A stretch of DNA of 64,000 nt from positions 186,001 to 250,000 of the forward strand of contig NZ_BMVE01000013.1 of the NCBI RefSeq assembly GCF_014650555.1, in the 5' to 3' direction. The translations under genes were made by a program, and so were the position numbers. The DNA comes from Streptomyces goshikiensis. Its GTDB lineage: Bacteria > Actinomycetota > Actinomycetes > Streptomycetales > Streptomycetaceae. Under the pieces are notes generated by a model. It was not told the DNA's origin. It was given only the letters and a program-made list of their open reading frames with translations, and did not search any database. Positions 7,805-18,223 of this stretch are shown one piece after another (position 1 is the first letter of the stretch; each line of letters starts with the position of its first letter).

Positions 7805-9187
7805 GTGCAATTCCACGACTCGATGATCAGCCTCGTCGGCAACACCCCGCTGGTGAAGCTCAACCGTGTGACCGAAGGCCTCCAGGCCACCGTGCTCGCA
7901 AAGGTCGAGTACTTCAATCCCGGCGGATCCGTGAAGGACCGGATCGCCGTTCGGATGATCGAGGCGGCCGAGCAGAGCGGAGCCCTCAAGCCCGGCGGCA
8001 CCATCGTGGAGCCGACCAGCGGCAACACGGGTGTAGGACTCGCCATCGTGGCCCAGCAGAAGGGCTACAAGTGCATCTTCGTCTGCCCTGACAAGGTGTC
8101 CATGGACAAGATCAACGTGATGCGCGCGTACGGTGCCGAGGTCGTGGTCTGCCCGACCGCCGTCGACCCCGAGCACCCGGACTCGTACTACAACGTGTCC
8201 GACCGCCTCGCGCGCGAGCCCGGCGCCTGGAAGCCCGACCAGTACAGCAACCCGAACAACCCCCGTTCGCACTACGAGACCACCGGTCCCGAGCTGTGGG
8301 AGCAGACGGACGGGAAGATCACGCACTTCGTCGCCGGCGTCGGCACGGGCGGCACGATCTCCGGCACCGGCAACTACCTCAAGGAGGTGTCCGGCGGCCG
8401 GGTCAAGGTCATCGGCGCCGACCCCGAGGGCTCGGTCTACTCCGGCGGCTCCGGCCGCCCGTACCTCGTCGAGGGCGTCGGCGAGGACTTCTGGCCCACC
8501 GCCTACGACCCGAACGTCACGGACGAGATCATCGCGGTGTCCGACAAGGACTCCTTCCAGATGACCCGCCGCCTGGCGAAGGAAGAGGGCCTGCTGGTCG
8601 GCGGCTCCTGCGGCATGGCCGTGGTGGCCGCGCTGCGCGCCGCCGAGGGTCTCGGCCCGGACGACGTGGTCGTCGTCCTGCTGCCGGACAGCGGCCGCGG
8701 CTACCTGAGCAAGATCTTCAGCGACGAGTGGATGGCCGGTCACGGCTTCCTGGAGGAGGCGGGCCCCGCGGCCCGCATCGGCGCCGTGCTCGCGGACAAG
8801 GAGGGCGGCATCCCGTCCCTCGTCCACATGCACCCCGAGGAGACCGTGGGCGAGGCCATCGAGGTCCTGCGCGAGTACGGCGTCTCGCAGATGCCGATCG
8901 TCAAGCCGGGCGCGGGCCACCCGGACGTGATGGCGGCCGAGGTCATCGGCTCCGTCGTCGAGAAGGAACTGCTGGCGGCGCTGTTCGCGCAGCGGGCCTC
9001 GCTGACCGACCCGCTGGAGAAGCACATGAGCTCCCCGCTGCCGCAGGTCGGCTCCGGCGAGCCGGTGTCGGAGCTGATGGCGGTCCTGGGCGAGGCCGAT
9101 GCGGCGATCGTCCTGGTCGAGGGCAAGCCGACCGGTGTGGTGAGCCGTCAGGACCTGCTGGCGTTCCTGGCGAAGGCACCGAAGTAG
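7805..9187 (+). CDS. cbs: Cystathionine beta-synthase
   Basis: PLP enzyme of 460 residues that condenses serine (or a related substrate) with homocysteine to cystathionine, the first step of reverse transsulfuration. The PLP lysine is Lys44 in NPGGSVKDRIA. The phosphate loop is TSGNTGVGLA, the glycine loop is GVGTGGTISGTG and the C-terminal PLP serine region is LLPDSGRGYLSKIFSDEW. Two CBS domains follow (from about 330 to the end: MHPEETVGEAIEVLREYGVS and VSELMAVLGEADAAIVL). The GTG at 7805 is preferred over the ATG at 7802, three bases earlier, because the spacing to GGAG is then 6. No cystathionine gamma-lyase is adjacent. Confidence 0.95.
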   Translation: MQFHDSMISLVGNTPLVKLNRVTEGLQATVLAKVEYFNPGGSVKDRIAVRMIEAAEQSGALKPGGTIVEPTSGNTGVGLAIVAQQKGYKCIFVCPDKVSMDKINVMRAYGAEVVVCPTAVDPEHPDSYYNVSDRLAREPGAWKPDQYSNPNNPRSHYETTGPELWEQTDGKITHFVAGVGTGGTISGTGNYLKEVSGGRVKVIGADPEGSVYSGGSGRPYLVEGVGEDFWPTAYDPNVTDEIIAVSDKDSFQMTRRLAKEEGLLVGGSCGMAVVAALRAAEGLGPDDVVVVLLPDSGRGYLSKIFSDEWMAGHGFLEEAGPAARIGAVLADKEGGIPSLVHMHPEETVGEAIEVLREYGVSQMPIVKPGAGHPDVMAAEVIGSVVEKELLAALFAQRASLTDPLEKHMSSPLPQVGSGEPVSELMAVLGEADAAIVLVEGKPTGVVSRQDLLAFLAKAPK

Positions 9188-9639
9188 CCGCACAAACGGT
9201 ACGGGGCCGACACGTGACGGCAGCACCGGCTTAACACGGCTCCGGCACAGTGGTGGTTGTCGGCGGGGGAGACCCGGCCGGCAACCACCGACTGGCGTCG
9301 GCGCGGTTCCGGAGCGGCTCCCGGACCGCGGGGCGCCGTGGGACGCGGCCGGCCCTGACCCGGCCCGTGTCCTTCGCGGGGACCGCCGTCGTCCCGCCCC
9401 CGGGCAACCGGGGTGCGGCGGTCCCCGCCGACTTCTCTCCCCCGCCCCGGCGCCTCAGACGCCGGCGCGGCTGGATGTTCCGCCCCCAGCGGCGCCGCTG
9501 CCGGGGCGCCGCCCCAGAACCCGCGCCTCAGACGCCGGCGGGGCTGGCTGCGCGACCCCCTGCGGCGCCGTTGCCGGGGGCCAGCCCCCAGACCCCCGCG
9601 CCTCAACCGCCGGCGCGGCTGAAGTGGCGCCGGCCCCGG
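9188..9639. other. Intergenic region with tandem GC-rich repeats
   Basis: A 450-base gene-free stretch between convergent genes (cbs and the small membrane protein). Its right part is filled by a tandem repeat, listed separately. The left part is GC-rich spacer without an obvious signal. Open frames through it have biased Pro/Arg/Ala composition and are not believable proteins. Confidence 0.6.
9451..9621. repeat. Three tandem copies of a CGCCTCAGACGCCGGCG-type intergenic repeat
   Basis: The core CGCCTCAGACGCCGGCGCGG starts at 9451, recurs as CGCCTCAGACGCCGGCGGGG at 9524 and as CGCCTCAACCGCCGGCGCGG at 9599, giving periods of 73 and 75 bases. The DNA between copies is also similar (GGCGCCG-TGCCGGGG then GCCCC). 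The same core appears in inverted orientation at 16841-16865 and, degenerate, at 33313-33339, so this is a dispersed intergenic element. Confidence 0.75.
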
Positions 9640-10050
9640 TCAGGCGGCGTCCACGCCCTTGGCGCGGCCGCGCGGCGACCTGGCGTGGATGAGGTTCACC
9701 GCCACGATCCCCGCCCACACCACCACCAGCCCGCTCAGGCGGGCCTGGGCCGCGCCGATCGCGGACAGCGGGACCGCCAGGACCAGCGTCACGATCGCGA
9801 ATCCGAAACGCTCCCCGAACGTGCCCGAACCCGGCACGGCGCCGACACCGGCGCCCGTGGCGGCGGATACCCTGTCGGCGCCCCCGCCGCCCCGCGCCGC
9901 GCCCAGGCGTTCCTCCGCCAGCCGCCGCCGGACCTGCGTGTCGACCTTCTCGACGAAGGACTCCACCAGCGCGGACTCGTACTCGGAACCCAGCTCCCGC
10001 CGCGCTTCCAACGTGGCATCGAGTTCCCGCTTCAGCTCTTGGCGCTCCAT
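9640..10050 (-). CDS. Small integral membrane protein, unknown
   Basis: A 136-residue protein beginning MERQELKRELDATLEARRELG. The first 55 residues are charged and helical, a Gly/Ala-rich linker follows, and two hydrophobic segments lie at about 82-99 (GFAIVTLVLAVPLSAIGA) and 104-121 (LSGLVVVWAGIVAVNLIH). The end is basic. It probably sits in the cytoplasmic membrane with both ends inside. The ATG at 10050 follows a G-rich ribosome binding site. No function is recognised. It is divergent from the RpiR regulator gene. Confidence 0.75.
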   Translation of the reverse strand: MERQELKRELDATLEARRELGSEYESALVESFVEKVDTQVRRRLAEERLGAARGGGGADRVSAATGAGVGAVPGSGTFGERFGFAIVTLVLAVPLSAIGAAQARLSGLVVVWAGIVAVNLIHARSPRGRAKGVDAA

Positions 10051-10158
10051 CCCCCCACCGTAGGAAGCGGTCCGAGCCCCCGCACTGGGGCTACCCCCCG
10101 TCTCGCGGAGCGACCGCCGCTTGCCGTCCTGCATAACCGCATGCAGAGTGCTCCGTAA

Positions 10159-10170
10159 GTGAATATTCAC
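10159..10170. promoter_or_regulatory. Perfect 12-bp palindrome upstream of the RpiR-type regulator
   Basis: GTGAATATTCAC is a perfect palindrome 24 bases before the chosen start codon of the regulator gene. The half-site TGAATA is the same as in the inverted repeat inside the hutU promoter (12495-12525), which suggests an autoregulatory operator. The match is seen in the sequence; the role is inferred. Confidence 0.5.
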
Positions 10171-10194
10171 CGGCACGGGGACGGAGGGGACGGG

Positions 10195-11037
10195 ATGAGC
10201 GACAGCCCGGCCGCGCGGCTGCAGAAGCTGTTCGAGGGGCACCGGCTGACACCCACCCAGCGACGGATCGCGCACTGCATGGTGCGCGGAGCGGCCGATG
10301 TGCCGTTCCTGTCGAGCGTGGAGCTCGCGGAGCTGGCGGGGGTGAGCCAGCCGTCGGTGACCCGGTTCGCGGTGGCGCTCGGCTTCGACGGCTATCCGGC
10401 GCTGCGCCGGCACCTGCGCGAGGTGGCACCCGCCGAGCGCCCGGAGGCCGTGGGCGAGGACGCGTACAACGAGTACCAGCAGGCCGTCCAGGGCGAGATC
10501 GAGAACCTGCGCCGGCTGTCGGCGATGCTCGCCGACCCCGCGCCCGTCCAGGAGGCCGGCCGGCTGCTCGCCGGGTCGAGCCCGCTGCCGGTGCTCGGGC
10601 TGCGCGCCGCGTCCTCGCAGGCGCGGGGGTTCGCGTACTTCGCCGCCAAGGTGCATCCCGACGTACGGCTCCTCGACGAGGGCGGCTCGATGCTCGCCGA
10701 CCGGATCGACGCCTGCGTCACCGCCGGCGCCTCCGCGCTGCTGTGCTTCGCGCTGCCGCGGCATCCCCGGGAGGTCGTGGAGGCCCTGGAGCACGCAAGG
10801 GCGGCCGGGCTGACGGTCGTCACCGTCGCGGACTCCGCGTTCGCCCCCGTGGCCCGCGACTCGGACCTGCTGATCCCGGCGCCGGTCGGGACCGGCCTCG
10901 CCTTCGACACGGCCTGCGCGCCGATGCTGCTGGGCCGGGTGCTGCTGGAGGCCATGGCGGACGCCCTCCCGGACGCGCAGGCCCGCCTGGAAGCCTTCGA
11001 CGCGGGGGCCGCGGCCCGCGGCCTGTTCGTGGAGTAG
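10195..11037 (+). CDS. MurR/RpiR family transcriptional regulator with SIS domain
   Basis: A 280-residue regulator with an N-terminal RpiR-type helix-turn-helix (LSSVELAELAGVSQPSVTRFAVALGF, about residues 39-64) and a C-terminal SIS sugar-isomerase-like domain (about 120-265). The ATG at 10195 has GGAGGGG upstream; the in-frame GTG at 10159 lies inside a palindrome and is rejected as start. RpiR proteins usually sense phosphosugars, although some control amino-acid catabolism. The gene is about 1.5 kb from hutU. Shared TGAATA half-sites upstream of both make it a candidate regulator of the hut genes. It ends 33 bases before a convergent gene. Confidence 0.9.
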   Translation: MSDSPAARLQKLFEGHRLTPTQRRIAHCMVRGAADVPFLSSVELAELAGVSQPSVTRFAVALGFDGYPALRRHLREVAPAERPEAVGEDAYNEYQQAVQGEIENLRRLSAMLADPAPVQEAGRLLAGSSPLPVLGLRAASSQARGFAYFAAKVHPDVRLLDEGGSMLADRIDACVTAGASALLCFALPRHPREVVEALEHARAAGLTVVTVADSAFAPVARDSDLLIPAPVGTGLAFDTACAPMLLGRVLLEAMADALPDAQARLEAFDAGAAARGLFVE

Positions 11038-11070
11038 ACGGCGCGGCGGCGCGGGCGCGCTGGGGCCGGG

Positions 11071-12447
11071 TCAGAGGAGGGCGGTGGCGTGGGCGCCGCC
11101 CGCTTCGGCGACGATCTCGGCCAGGCTCTGCGCGGGCCGCGCCAGGTCGAAGCGGACCTCGCCCCGGGGGCCGACGCGGAAGCCGTACACGGCGGGCCTC
11201 GGCAGGCTGTTGTAGCCGTAGTGGGCGGTGAAGAAGTACGCGCCGGTGTCCGGTACGCCGATCAGGTCACCCGGGGACAGCTGCGGCAGCTCCCGGGCCG
11301 TGGCCAGCAGGTCCCCCGCGAAGCAGGCCGGCCCCGCGATGTCCTGCGCGACGACGGGGACGGCCGGGGCTCCCGGCTTCGGGGCGCCCCCGGCGTCGTA
11401 CGGCAGGATCCGCAGCGGCCAGGCCGCCGGGGCGTACACCGTACGGGTGGCCAGCTGCACTCCCGCGTGGGTGAGGGCGATGGGGCGGCCGCCGGTGGAC
11501 TTGGTGTACTCCACCCGCGCCAGCACCAGGCCGTGCTTGGCCAGCAGGGACCGGCCGAACTCCGTCACCAGCCCGTACGAGCCGTCGAACAGGGCCGGCG
11601 CGGCCGCCCGCAGCTCCGCCACGTACCGGGCGTAGCCCGGGGTCCGCTCGTCGGAGGCGAAGTTCACCGGCAGGCCCCCGCCGATGTCGAGGGTGTCGAT
11701 CTGCCGGCGCCCGGCGGCCGCGTTGATCTCCTCGGCCAGCGCGTGCAGCTCCCGTACGCCCTCCGCGATCAGGGCCAGCGGGACGCCCTGCGAGCCCGAG
11801 TGGGTGTGCAGTCGGGTGATCCAGGGGCGCTCCGCGCAGGCCCGTACCAGCCAGGCCCGGGCGCCCCCGTCGCGCAGCGGCACGCCGAACTTGGAGGTGG
11901 CGGTCGCCGTGGACAGGGCGTCGATGGTGCCCGCCCCCGTCTGCGGGTTGACGCGGATCCCGATCGGCGAGGCCGGCGGCCCGGCGCCGGCCAGCGCGTC
12001 GATCCGCTCCAGTTCCTGCCGGTTGTCGGCGTTGACCGCGATCCCCAGCGCCAGCGCCTCGCGCAGCTCCCGCGAGGTCTTGGCGGGGGAGTCCAGCACC
12101 ATCCGCTCCGGTGCGACCCCGGCCGCCCGGGCCAGCGCCAGCTCCCCGGGGCTGGCCACCTCGCAGCCGAGGCCGGCCTCCGCGAGCAGCCGCAGTACGG
12201 GGACCAGCGGGGCGGCCTTCACCGCGAAGGCGTGCAGCACCGGGGTGCCCGGCGGCAGCGCGGCCGCGAACGCGGCGGTGAGCTCGGCGGCCGAGGCCCG
12301 GATTCCGGCCACGTCCAGCAGGCAGACCAGCGGCTCCGCGTCCGGCGCCCCGCCCACCAGGCCCTGCTCGACGGCGGCCCGTACGGCCAGGTCGCGGCGG
12401 GCGGCGGCGTCCGCCGCGTCCGCCGTCGTGTGCGTCTCGACAGCCAT
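11071..12447 (-). CDS. PLP-dependent decarboxylase, diaminopimelate/ornithine decarboxylase-like (fold type III)
   Basis: A 458-residue enzyme of the alanine-racemase-fold decarboxylase group. The PLP lysine is Lys77 in VLHAFAVKAAP. Other group motifs are CEVASPGEL, THSGSQG, the phosphate-binding DIGGGLPVNF, the cysteine motif PACFAGDLLA and the C-terminal DTGAYFFTAHYGYNSLPRP. The substrate cannot be fixed from motifs: a true lysA, an ornithine/arginine-type decarboxylase, or a natural-product enzyme are all possible. The ATG at 12447 starts the protein. It is divergent from hutU over only about 100 bases, so the operator there could influence both. Confidence 0.85.
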   Translation of the reverse strand: MAVETHTTADAADAAARRDLAVRAAVEQGLVGGAPDAEPLVCLLDVAGIRASAAELTAAFAAALPPGTPVLHAFAVKAAPLVPVLRLLAEAGLGCEVASPGELALARAAGVAPERMVLDSPAKTSRELREALALGIAVNADNRQELERIDALAGAGPPASPIGIRVNPQTGAGTIDALSTATATSKFGVPLRDGGARAWLVRACAERPWITRLHTHSGSQGVPLALIAEGVRELHALAEEINAAAGRRQIDTLDIGGGLPVNFASDERTPGYARYVAELRAAAPALFDGSYGLVTEFGRSLLAKHGLVLARVEYTKSTGGRPIALTHAGVQLATRTVYAPAAWPLRILPYDAGGAPKPGAPAVPVVAQDIAGPACFAGDLLATARELPQLSPGDLIGVPDTGAYFFTAHYGYNSLPRPAVYGFRVGPRGEVRFDLARPAQSLAEIVAEAGGAHATALL

Positions 12448-12486
12448 GGTGAAGAGCCAATCATCCGACGCGTCCGCCCGCAGCTG

Positions 12487-12515
12487 TTGACTGGATCTAT
12501 TCAGGGAGCGAGGAT
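12487..12515 (+). promoter_or_regulatory. Predicted hutU promoter
   Basis: TTGACT at 12487-12492 and GAGGAT at 12510-12515 are separated by exactly 17 bases, a good match to a vegetative streptomycete promoter. Transcription would start near 12522, about 30 bases before the hutU ATG. Confidence 0.6.
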
Positions 12516-12525
12516 GTGAATAGAT
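12495..12525. promoter_or_regulatory. Inverted repeat overlapping hutU promoter, candidate operator
   Basis: ATCTATTCA (12495-12503) and TGAATAGAT (12517-12525) are perfect 9-bp inverted arms with a 13-base spacer. One arm lies between the -35 and -10 hexamers and the other over the expected transcription start, the geometry of a repressor site. The half-site TGAATA recurs in the palindrome upstream of the RpiR-type gene. Confidence 0.65.
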
Positions 12526-12551
12526 TGACCAACATCGGAGGAGGCACCGCC

Positions 12552-14233
<1,682 letters not shown>

Positions 14234-14237
<4 letters not shown>

Positions 14238-15463
14238 GCGACAACCCCGCAGGGGCGGTCTCGTTCCACACCATGTGGGACGAGCTCGCCCCCATCGGCC
14301 GCCACCCGGACAGCGGCGGATACCGCCGCTACGCCTGGACCGGAGCCGACGCCGACTGCCGGACCTGGTTCCAGGCCCAGGCCGAGGCCCGCGGCCTCAC
14401 CTACGAGACCGATCGCAACGGCAACCAGTGGGCCTGGCTCGGCGACCCCCTCGCGGGCGACGCCGTCGTCACCGGCTCCCACCTGGACTCCGTCCCCGAC
14501 GGCGGCGCCTTCGACGGCCCGCTCGGCGTGGTGTCCTCCTTCGCGGCCCTGGACGAACTCCGCAGGAGGGGCGCGGCGTTCTCCAGGCCGCTGGCCATCA
14601 CCAACTTCGGAGACGAGGAAGGGGCCCGGTTCGGCCTCGCCTGCGTCGGCTCCCGGCTCGCCGCCGGCCAGCTGACCAAGGAGAAGGCGTACGAACTCCG
14701 CGACGCGGACGGCATCCGGCTGCCCGAGGCCATGGAGGCCGCCGGATACGACCCCCAGGCCATCGGGGCCGACCCCGAACGGCTCGCCCGGATCGGCGCC
14801 TTCGTCGAACTCCACGTGGAACAGGGCCGGGCCCTGGACCTGTCCGGCGACCGCGTCGGCATCGCGTCCGCGATCTGGCCGCACGGCCGCTGGCGGTTCG
14901 ACTTCCACGGCGAGGCCAACCACGCCGGCACCACCCGCCTGGTGGACCGCCGCGACCCGATGCTCACGTACGCGTCGACCGTCCTCGCGGCCCGCGCCGA
15001 GGCGGCCCTCGCCGGGGCCGTCGCCACCTTCGGGAAGATCTCGGTCGAGCCCAACGGGGTCAACGCCATCCCCTCGCTGGTGCGCGGCTGGCTCGACTCC
15101 CGCGCCGCCGACCAGGCCACCCTCGACACCGTGGTCACCGCGATCGAGAAGGCCGCCCGCGAGCGCGCCGACCAGGACGGCATCGACCTCGCCGTCGTCC
15201 GGGAGTCCTTCACCCCGGTCGTCGAGTTCGAGCACGCCCTGCGCGACGAGATGAACCGGATCCTGGGCGGGGCCGTCCCCGTCCTCGGCACGGGGGCGGG
15301 ACACGACGCCGGAATCCTCTCCGCCGCCGTTCCGACCGCCATGCTGTTCGTACGGAACCCGACCGGCGTCTCCCACTCCCCGCGGGAGTTCGCCGCCGAG
15401 GACGACTGCGTGGCCGGTGTCCTCGCCCTCGCCGACGTACTGGAAGGCCTGGCATGCCGCTGA
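14234..15463 (+). CDS. M20 family amidohydrolase (allantoate amidohydrolase/N-carbamoylase-like) in hut operon
   Basis: A 409-residue dinuclear metal hydrolase of the M20 allantoate-amidohydrolase/N-carbamoyl-amino-acid-hydrolase group. Metal-binding blocks are GSHLDSVPDGGAFDGPLG, NFGDEEGARFG and VELHVEQGRALD; HDAGILSA holds the last His. A dimerisation domain lies between. It overlaps hutU by GTGA and hutF by 10 bases. The position between hutU and hutF argues against purine use. HutF releases N-formylglutamate, and no classical HutG is present here, so this enzyme is a good candidate for the deformylase step. That substrate is inference; the family is secure. Confidence 0.9.
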
Positions 15464-16794
15464 CGACGTACTGGCTGGAGCACGCCTGGCTCGGCACCCA
15501 CGTCGAGCCGGGCGTCGCCCTGGAGGCGGGCGCGGACGGCCGGATCACCGCCCTGCGCACCGGCGTCGAGACCCCGCCGCCGGGAGCCGAGGTACTGCGG
15601 GGGCTCACGGTCCCGGGTCTGGCGAACGCCCACTCGCACGCCTTCCACCGGGCACTGCGCTCGCTGGTCCAGGTCGGCTCGGGCACCTTCTGGACCTGGC
15701 GCGACTTCATGTACAAGGTCGCCCAGAACCTCACCCCCGACAGCTACTTCGCGCTGGCCCGCGCCGTGTACGCGGAAATGGCGCTGGCCGGCATCACCAA
15801 CGTCGGCGAGTTCCACTACGTCCACCACGCGCCCGGCGGCGCCCCCTACGCCGACCCGAACGCGATGGGCGAGGCCCTGATCGAGGCGGCCGCGGCCGCG
15901 GGCATCCGGATCACCCTGCTCGACACGGCGTACCTGTCGGCCGGCTTCGGCCAGGCACCGAGCCCGCACCAGCTGCGGTTCTCCGACGGGACGGCCGACG
16001 CCTGGGCCGAGCGCGTCGGCGCCCTCAAGCCCCGCGCGCACGCCCTGATCGGCGCCGCGATCCACTCGGTGCGCGCCGTACCGGCGGGGCAGCTGGCGAC
16101 GGTCGCCGGATGGGCCGAGGAGCGGCGGGCCCCGCTGCACGTACACCTCTCCGAGCAGACCGCCGAGAACGACGCCTGCCAGGAAGCCCACGGGTGCACC
16201 CCGACCCAGCTGCTCGCCGACCACGGCGTGCTCGGGCCGCGGACCACCGGCGTCCACAACACCCACCTCACCGACATCGACATCGCGCTCCTCGGCGGCA
16301 CCGCCACCGGCACCTGTATGTGCCCCACCACCGAACGCGACCTCGCGGACGGCATCGGCCCGGCCGGCCGGCTCCAGCACGCGGGCAGCCCGCTCTCCCT
16401 CGGCAGCGACAGCCACGCGGTGATCGACCTGCTGGAGGAGGCCCGGGCGATGGAGCTCAACGAGCGGCTGCGCAGCCGCACCCGGGGCCACTGGACGGCG
16501 AACGCGCTGCTGACCGCCGCCACCGCCGACGGCCATGCGGCGCTGGGCCTGGCGGACGCGGGCCGGCTGGAGGCGGGGGCGCTCGCGGACTTCACCACGA
16601 TCGCCCTCGACTCCGTCCGTACGGCGGGTGCGGTGCCGCGGCTCGGCGCCGAGACGGCGGTGTTCGCGGCGACCGCCGCCGACGTCCGCCACACCGTCGT
16701 CGGCGGCCGCCACATCGTCCGCGACGGCCACCACACCCTGGTCGGGGACGTTCCGACGGCCCTGTCCGAGTCCATCGCAGCCCTGCGCGCCTGA
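15454..16794 (+). CDS. hutF: Formimidoylglutamate deiminase
   Basis: Amidohydrolase-superfamily enzyme of 446 residues that deiminates N-formimino-L-glutamate to N-formyl-L-glutamate and ammonia. The metal-binding motif is NAHSHAFHRAL (His60, His62). Later blocks are HVHLSEQTAENDAC, GVHNTHLTDIDI and the Asp motif LGSDSHAVIDLLEEAR. The ATG at 15454 lies inside the end of the preceding gene (10-base overlap), indicating translational coupling. A much longer in-frame reading that starts in the middle of the M20 gene is a shadow. The gene fits the four-step histidine pathway ending in formate plus glutamate. Confidence 0.94.
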   Translation: MPLTTYWLEHAWLGTHVEPGVALEAGADGRITALRTGVETPPPGAEVLRGLTVPGLANAHSHAFHRALRSLVQVGSGTFWTWRDFMYKVAQNLTPDSYFALARAVYAEMALAGITNVGEFHYVHHAPGGAPYADPNAMGEALIEAAAAAGIRITLLDTAYLSAGFGQAPSPHQLRFSDGTADAWAERVGALKPRAHALIGAAIHSVRAVPAGQLATVAGWAEERRAPLHVHLSEQTAENDACQEAHGCTPTQLLADHGVLGPRTTGVHNTHLTDIDIALLGGTATGTCMCPTTERDLADGIGPAGRLQHAGSPLSLGSDSHAVIDLLEEARAMELNERLRSRTRGHWTANALLTAATADGHAALGLADAGRLEAGALADFTTIALDSVRTAGAVPRLGAETAVFAATAADVRHTVVGGRHIVRDGHHTLVGDVPTALSESIAALRA

Positions 16795-16840
16795 CCGCGG
16801 CGCCCGGACCCGGTCCTCCATCGCCGGACGGCTGAAACAC

Positions 16841-16865
16841 CCAGCCCCGCCGGCGCTTGAGGCGC
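16841..16865 (-). repeat. Dispersed intergenic repeat copy
   Basis: CCAGCCCCGCCGGCGCTTGAGGCGC is the reverse complement of the core found three times at 9451-9621. It continues into GGGTC-GGGC-GAGCCCGGG, which is shared with 33331-33356. It lies in the 136-base gap between hutF and hutI. Confidence 0.65.
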
Positions 16866-16930
16866 GGGTCAGGGCAGAGCCCGGGAAACGGAGAAAGGGC
16901 GGGGCGGGGAGAGCAACCTGGAGAGGAACC

Positions 16931-18109
16931 ATGACCACCACCGCAATCACCAACATCGCCGGCCTCGTCACCAACGACCCGGCCCTCGGCGACGGCTCGC
17001 CGCTCGGCCTGATCGAGAACGCGGCCGTCGTCATCGACGGCGAGACCGTCGCCTGGGTCGGCCCCGCCGCCAAGGCCCCGGCGGCGGACACCGTCTTCGA
17101 CGCGGCCGGCCGCGCCGTCATCCCCGGCTTCGTCGACAGCCACAGCCACCTCGTCTTCGCCGGCGACCGCACCGCCGAGTTCAACGCCCGGATGTCCGGC
17201 CGCAGCTACTCCGCCGGTGGCATCCGCACCACCGTCGCCGCCACCCGCGCCGCCACCGACGCGGAGCTGGAAGCGAATCTGCTGCGCCACCTCGACGAGG
17301 CCCGCCGCCAGGGCACCACCACCTTCGAGACCAAGTCCGGCTACGGCCTCACCGTCGCCGACGAGGCCCGCGCCCTGCGCATCGCCGCCGCGCACACCGA
17401 GGAGGTCACCTACCTCGGCGCGCACATCGTGTCCCCGGACTACGCCGAGGACCCGGCCGGCTACGTCGACCTCGTCACCGGCGAGATGCTGACCGCCTGC
17501 GCCCCGTACGCCCGCTGGGTCGACGTGTTCTGCGAGAAGGGCGCCTTCGACGGCGACCAGGCCCGCGCGATCCTCACCGCCGGCGCCGCCGCCGGGCTGA
17601 TCCCGCGAGTCCACGCCAACCAGCTCTCGTACGGCCCCGGCGTGCAGCTCGCCGTGGAGCTCGAAGCGGCCTCCGCCGACCACTGCACCCACCTCACCGA
17701 CGCCGATGTCGACGCCCTCGCGCAGGCCGCCGACACCACCGTCGCGACCCTGCTGCCCGGCGCCGAGTTCTCCACCCGCGCCCAGTGGCCCGATGCCCGC
17801 CGCCTCATCGACGCGGGTGCCACCGTCGCGCTGTCGACCGACTGCAACCCCGGCTCCTCCTACACGAGTTCGATGCCGTTCTGCATCGCGCTCGCCGTCC
17901 GGGACATGCGGATGACCCCCGACGAGGCCCTCTGGTCCGCGACCGCCGGCGGCGCCCGCGCCCTGCGCCGCTCCGACGTGGGCACCGTGACCCCCGGCGC
18001 CCGCGCCGACCTGGCGCTCCTGGACGCCCCGAGCCACGTCCACCTCGCCTACCGGCCCGGTGTCCCGCTGGTCTCCGCCGTCTGGCAGCGGGGTGTCCGC
18101 GCCGTCTGA
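16931..18109 (+). CDS. hutI: Imidazolonepropionase
   Basis: A 392-residue metal-dependent amidohydrolase that opens 4-imidazolone-5-propionate to N-formimino-L-glutamate. Motifs are FVDSHSHLVFAGDR (metal His71, His73), TFETKSGYGL, DVFCEKGAF, PRVHANQL and the Asp in STDCNPGSSYT. The ATG at 16931 has GAGAGG upstream. It follows hutF on the same strand but after 136 bases that hold a dispersed repeat, so it may be read through or have its own promoter. Together with hutU, the M20 enzyme and hutF it completes the pathway except for hutH. Confidence 0.95.
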   Translation: MTTTAITNIAGLVTNDPALGDGSPLGLIENAAVVIDGETVAWVGPAAKAPAADTVFDAAGRAVIPGFVDSHSHLVFAGDRTAEFNARMSGRSYSAGGIRTTVAATRAATDAELEANLLRHLDEARRQGTTTFETKSGYGLTVADEARALRIAAAHTEEVTYLGAHIVSPDYAEDPAGYVDLVTGEMLTACAPYARWVDVFCEKGAFDGDQARAILTAGAAAGLIPRVHANQLSYGPGVQLAVELEAASADHCTHLTDADVDALAQAADTTVATLLPGAEFSTRAQWPDARRLIDAGATVALSTDCNPGSSYTSSMPFCIALAVRDMRMTPDEALWSATAGGARALRRSDVGTVTPGARADLALLDAPSHVHLAYRPGVPLVSAVWQRGVRAV

Positions 18110-18133
18110 ACCGCCCCCGCCCCGCACGGACAT

Positions 18134-18173
18134 GGCCTGAATCCAGGCGGCCGACAGGCCGTGGATCCAGGCC
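18134..18173 (+). terminator. Terminator hairpin after hutI
   Basis: GGCCTGAATCCA (18134-18145) pairs with TGGATCCAGGCC (18162-18173) with one mismatch. The loop contains a smaller CGGCC/GGCCG hairpin. It closes the hut operon 24 bases after the hutI stop. Confidence 0.7.
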
Positions 18174-18223
18174 TGTCCCGTGTCTTCCCTCCGTAAGGCC
18201 CCCGGCGTACCTTGAGCCACCAT

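Noticed and set aside
7241..9226. A 661-codon minus-strand frame across cbs and the SGNH hydrolase gene
   Set aside because: Antisense shadow; His/Asp/Arg-rich sequence with no family resemblance.
14401..17184. A 927-codon minus-strand frame across the hut genes
   Set aside because: It is antisense to genes with unmistakable catalytic motifs and has low-information Ala/Ser/Arg sequence.
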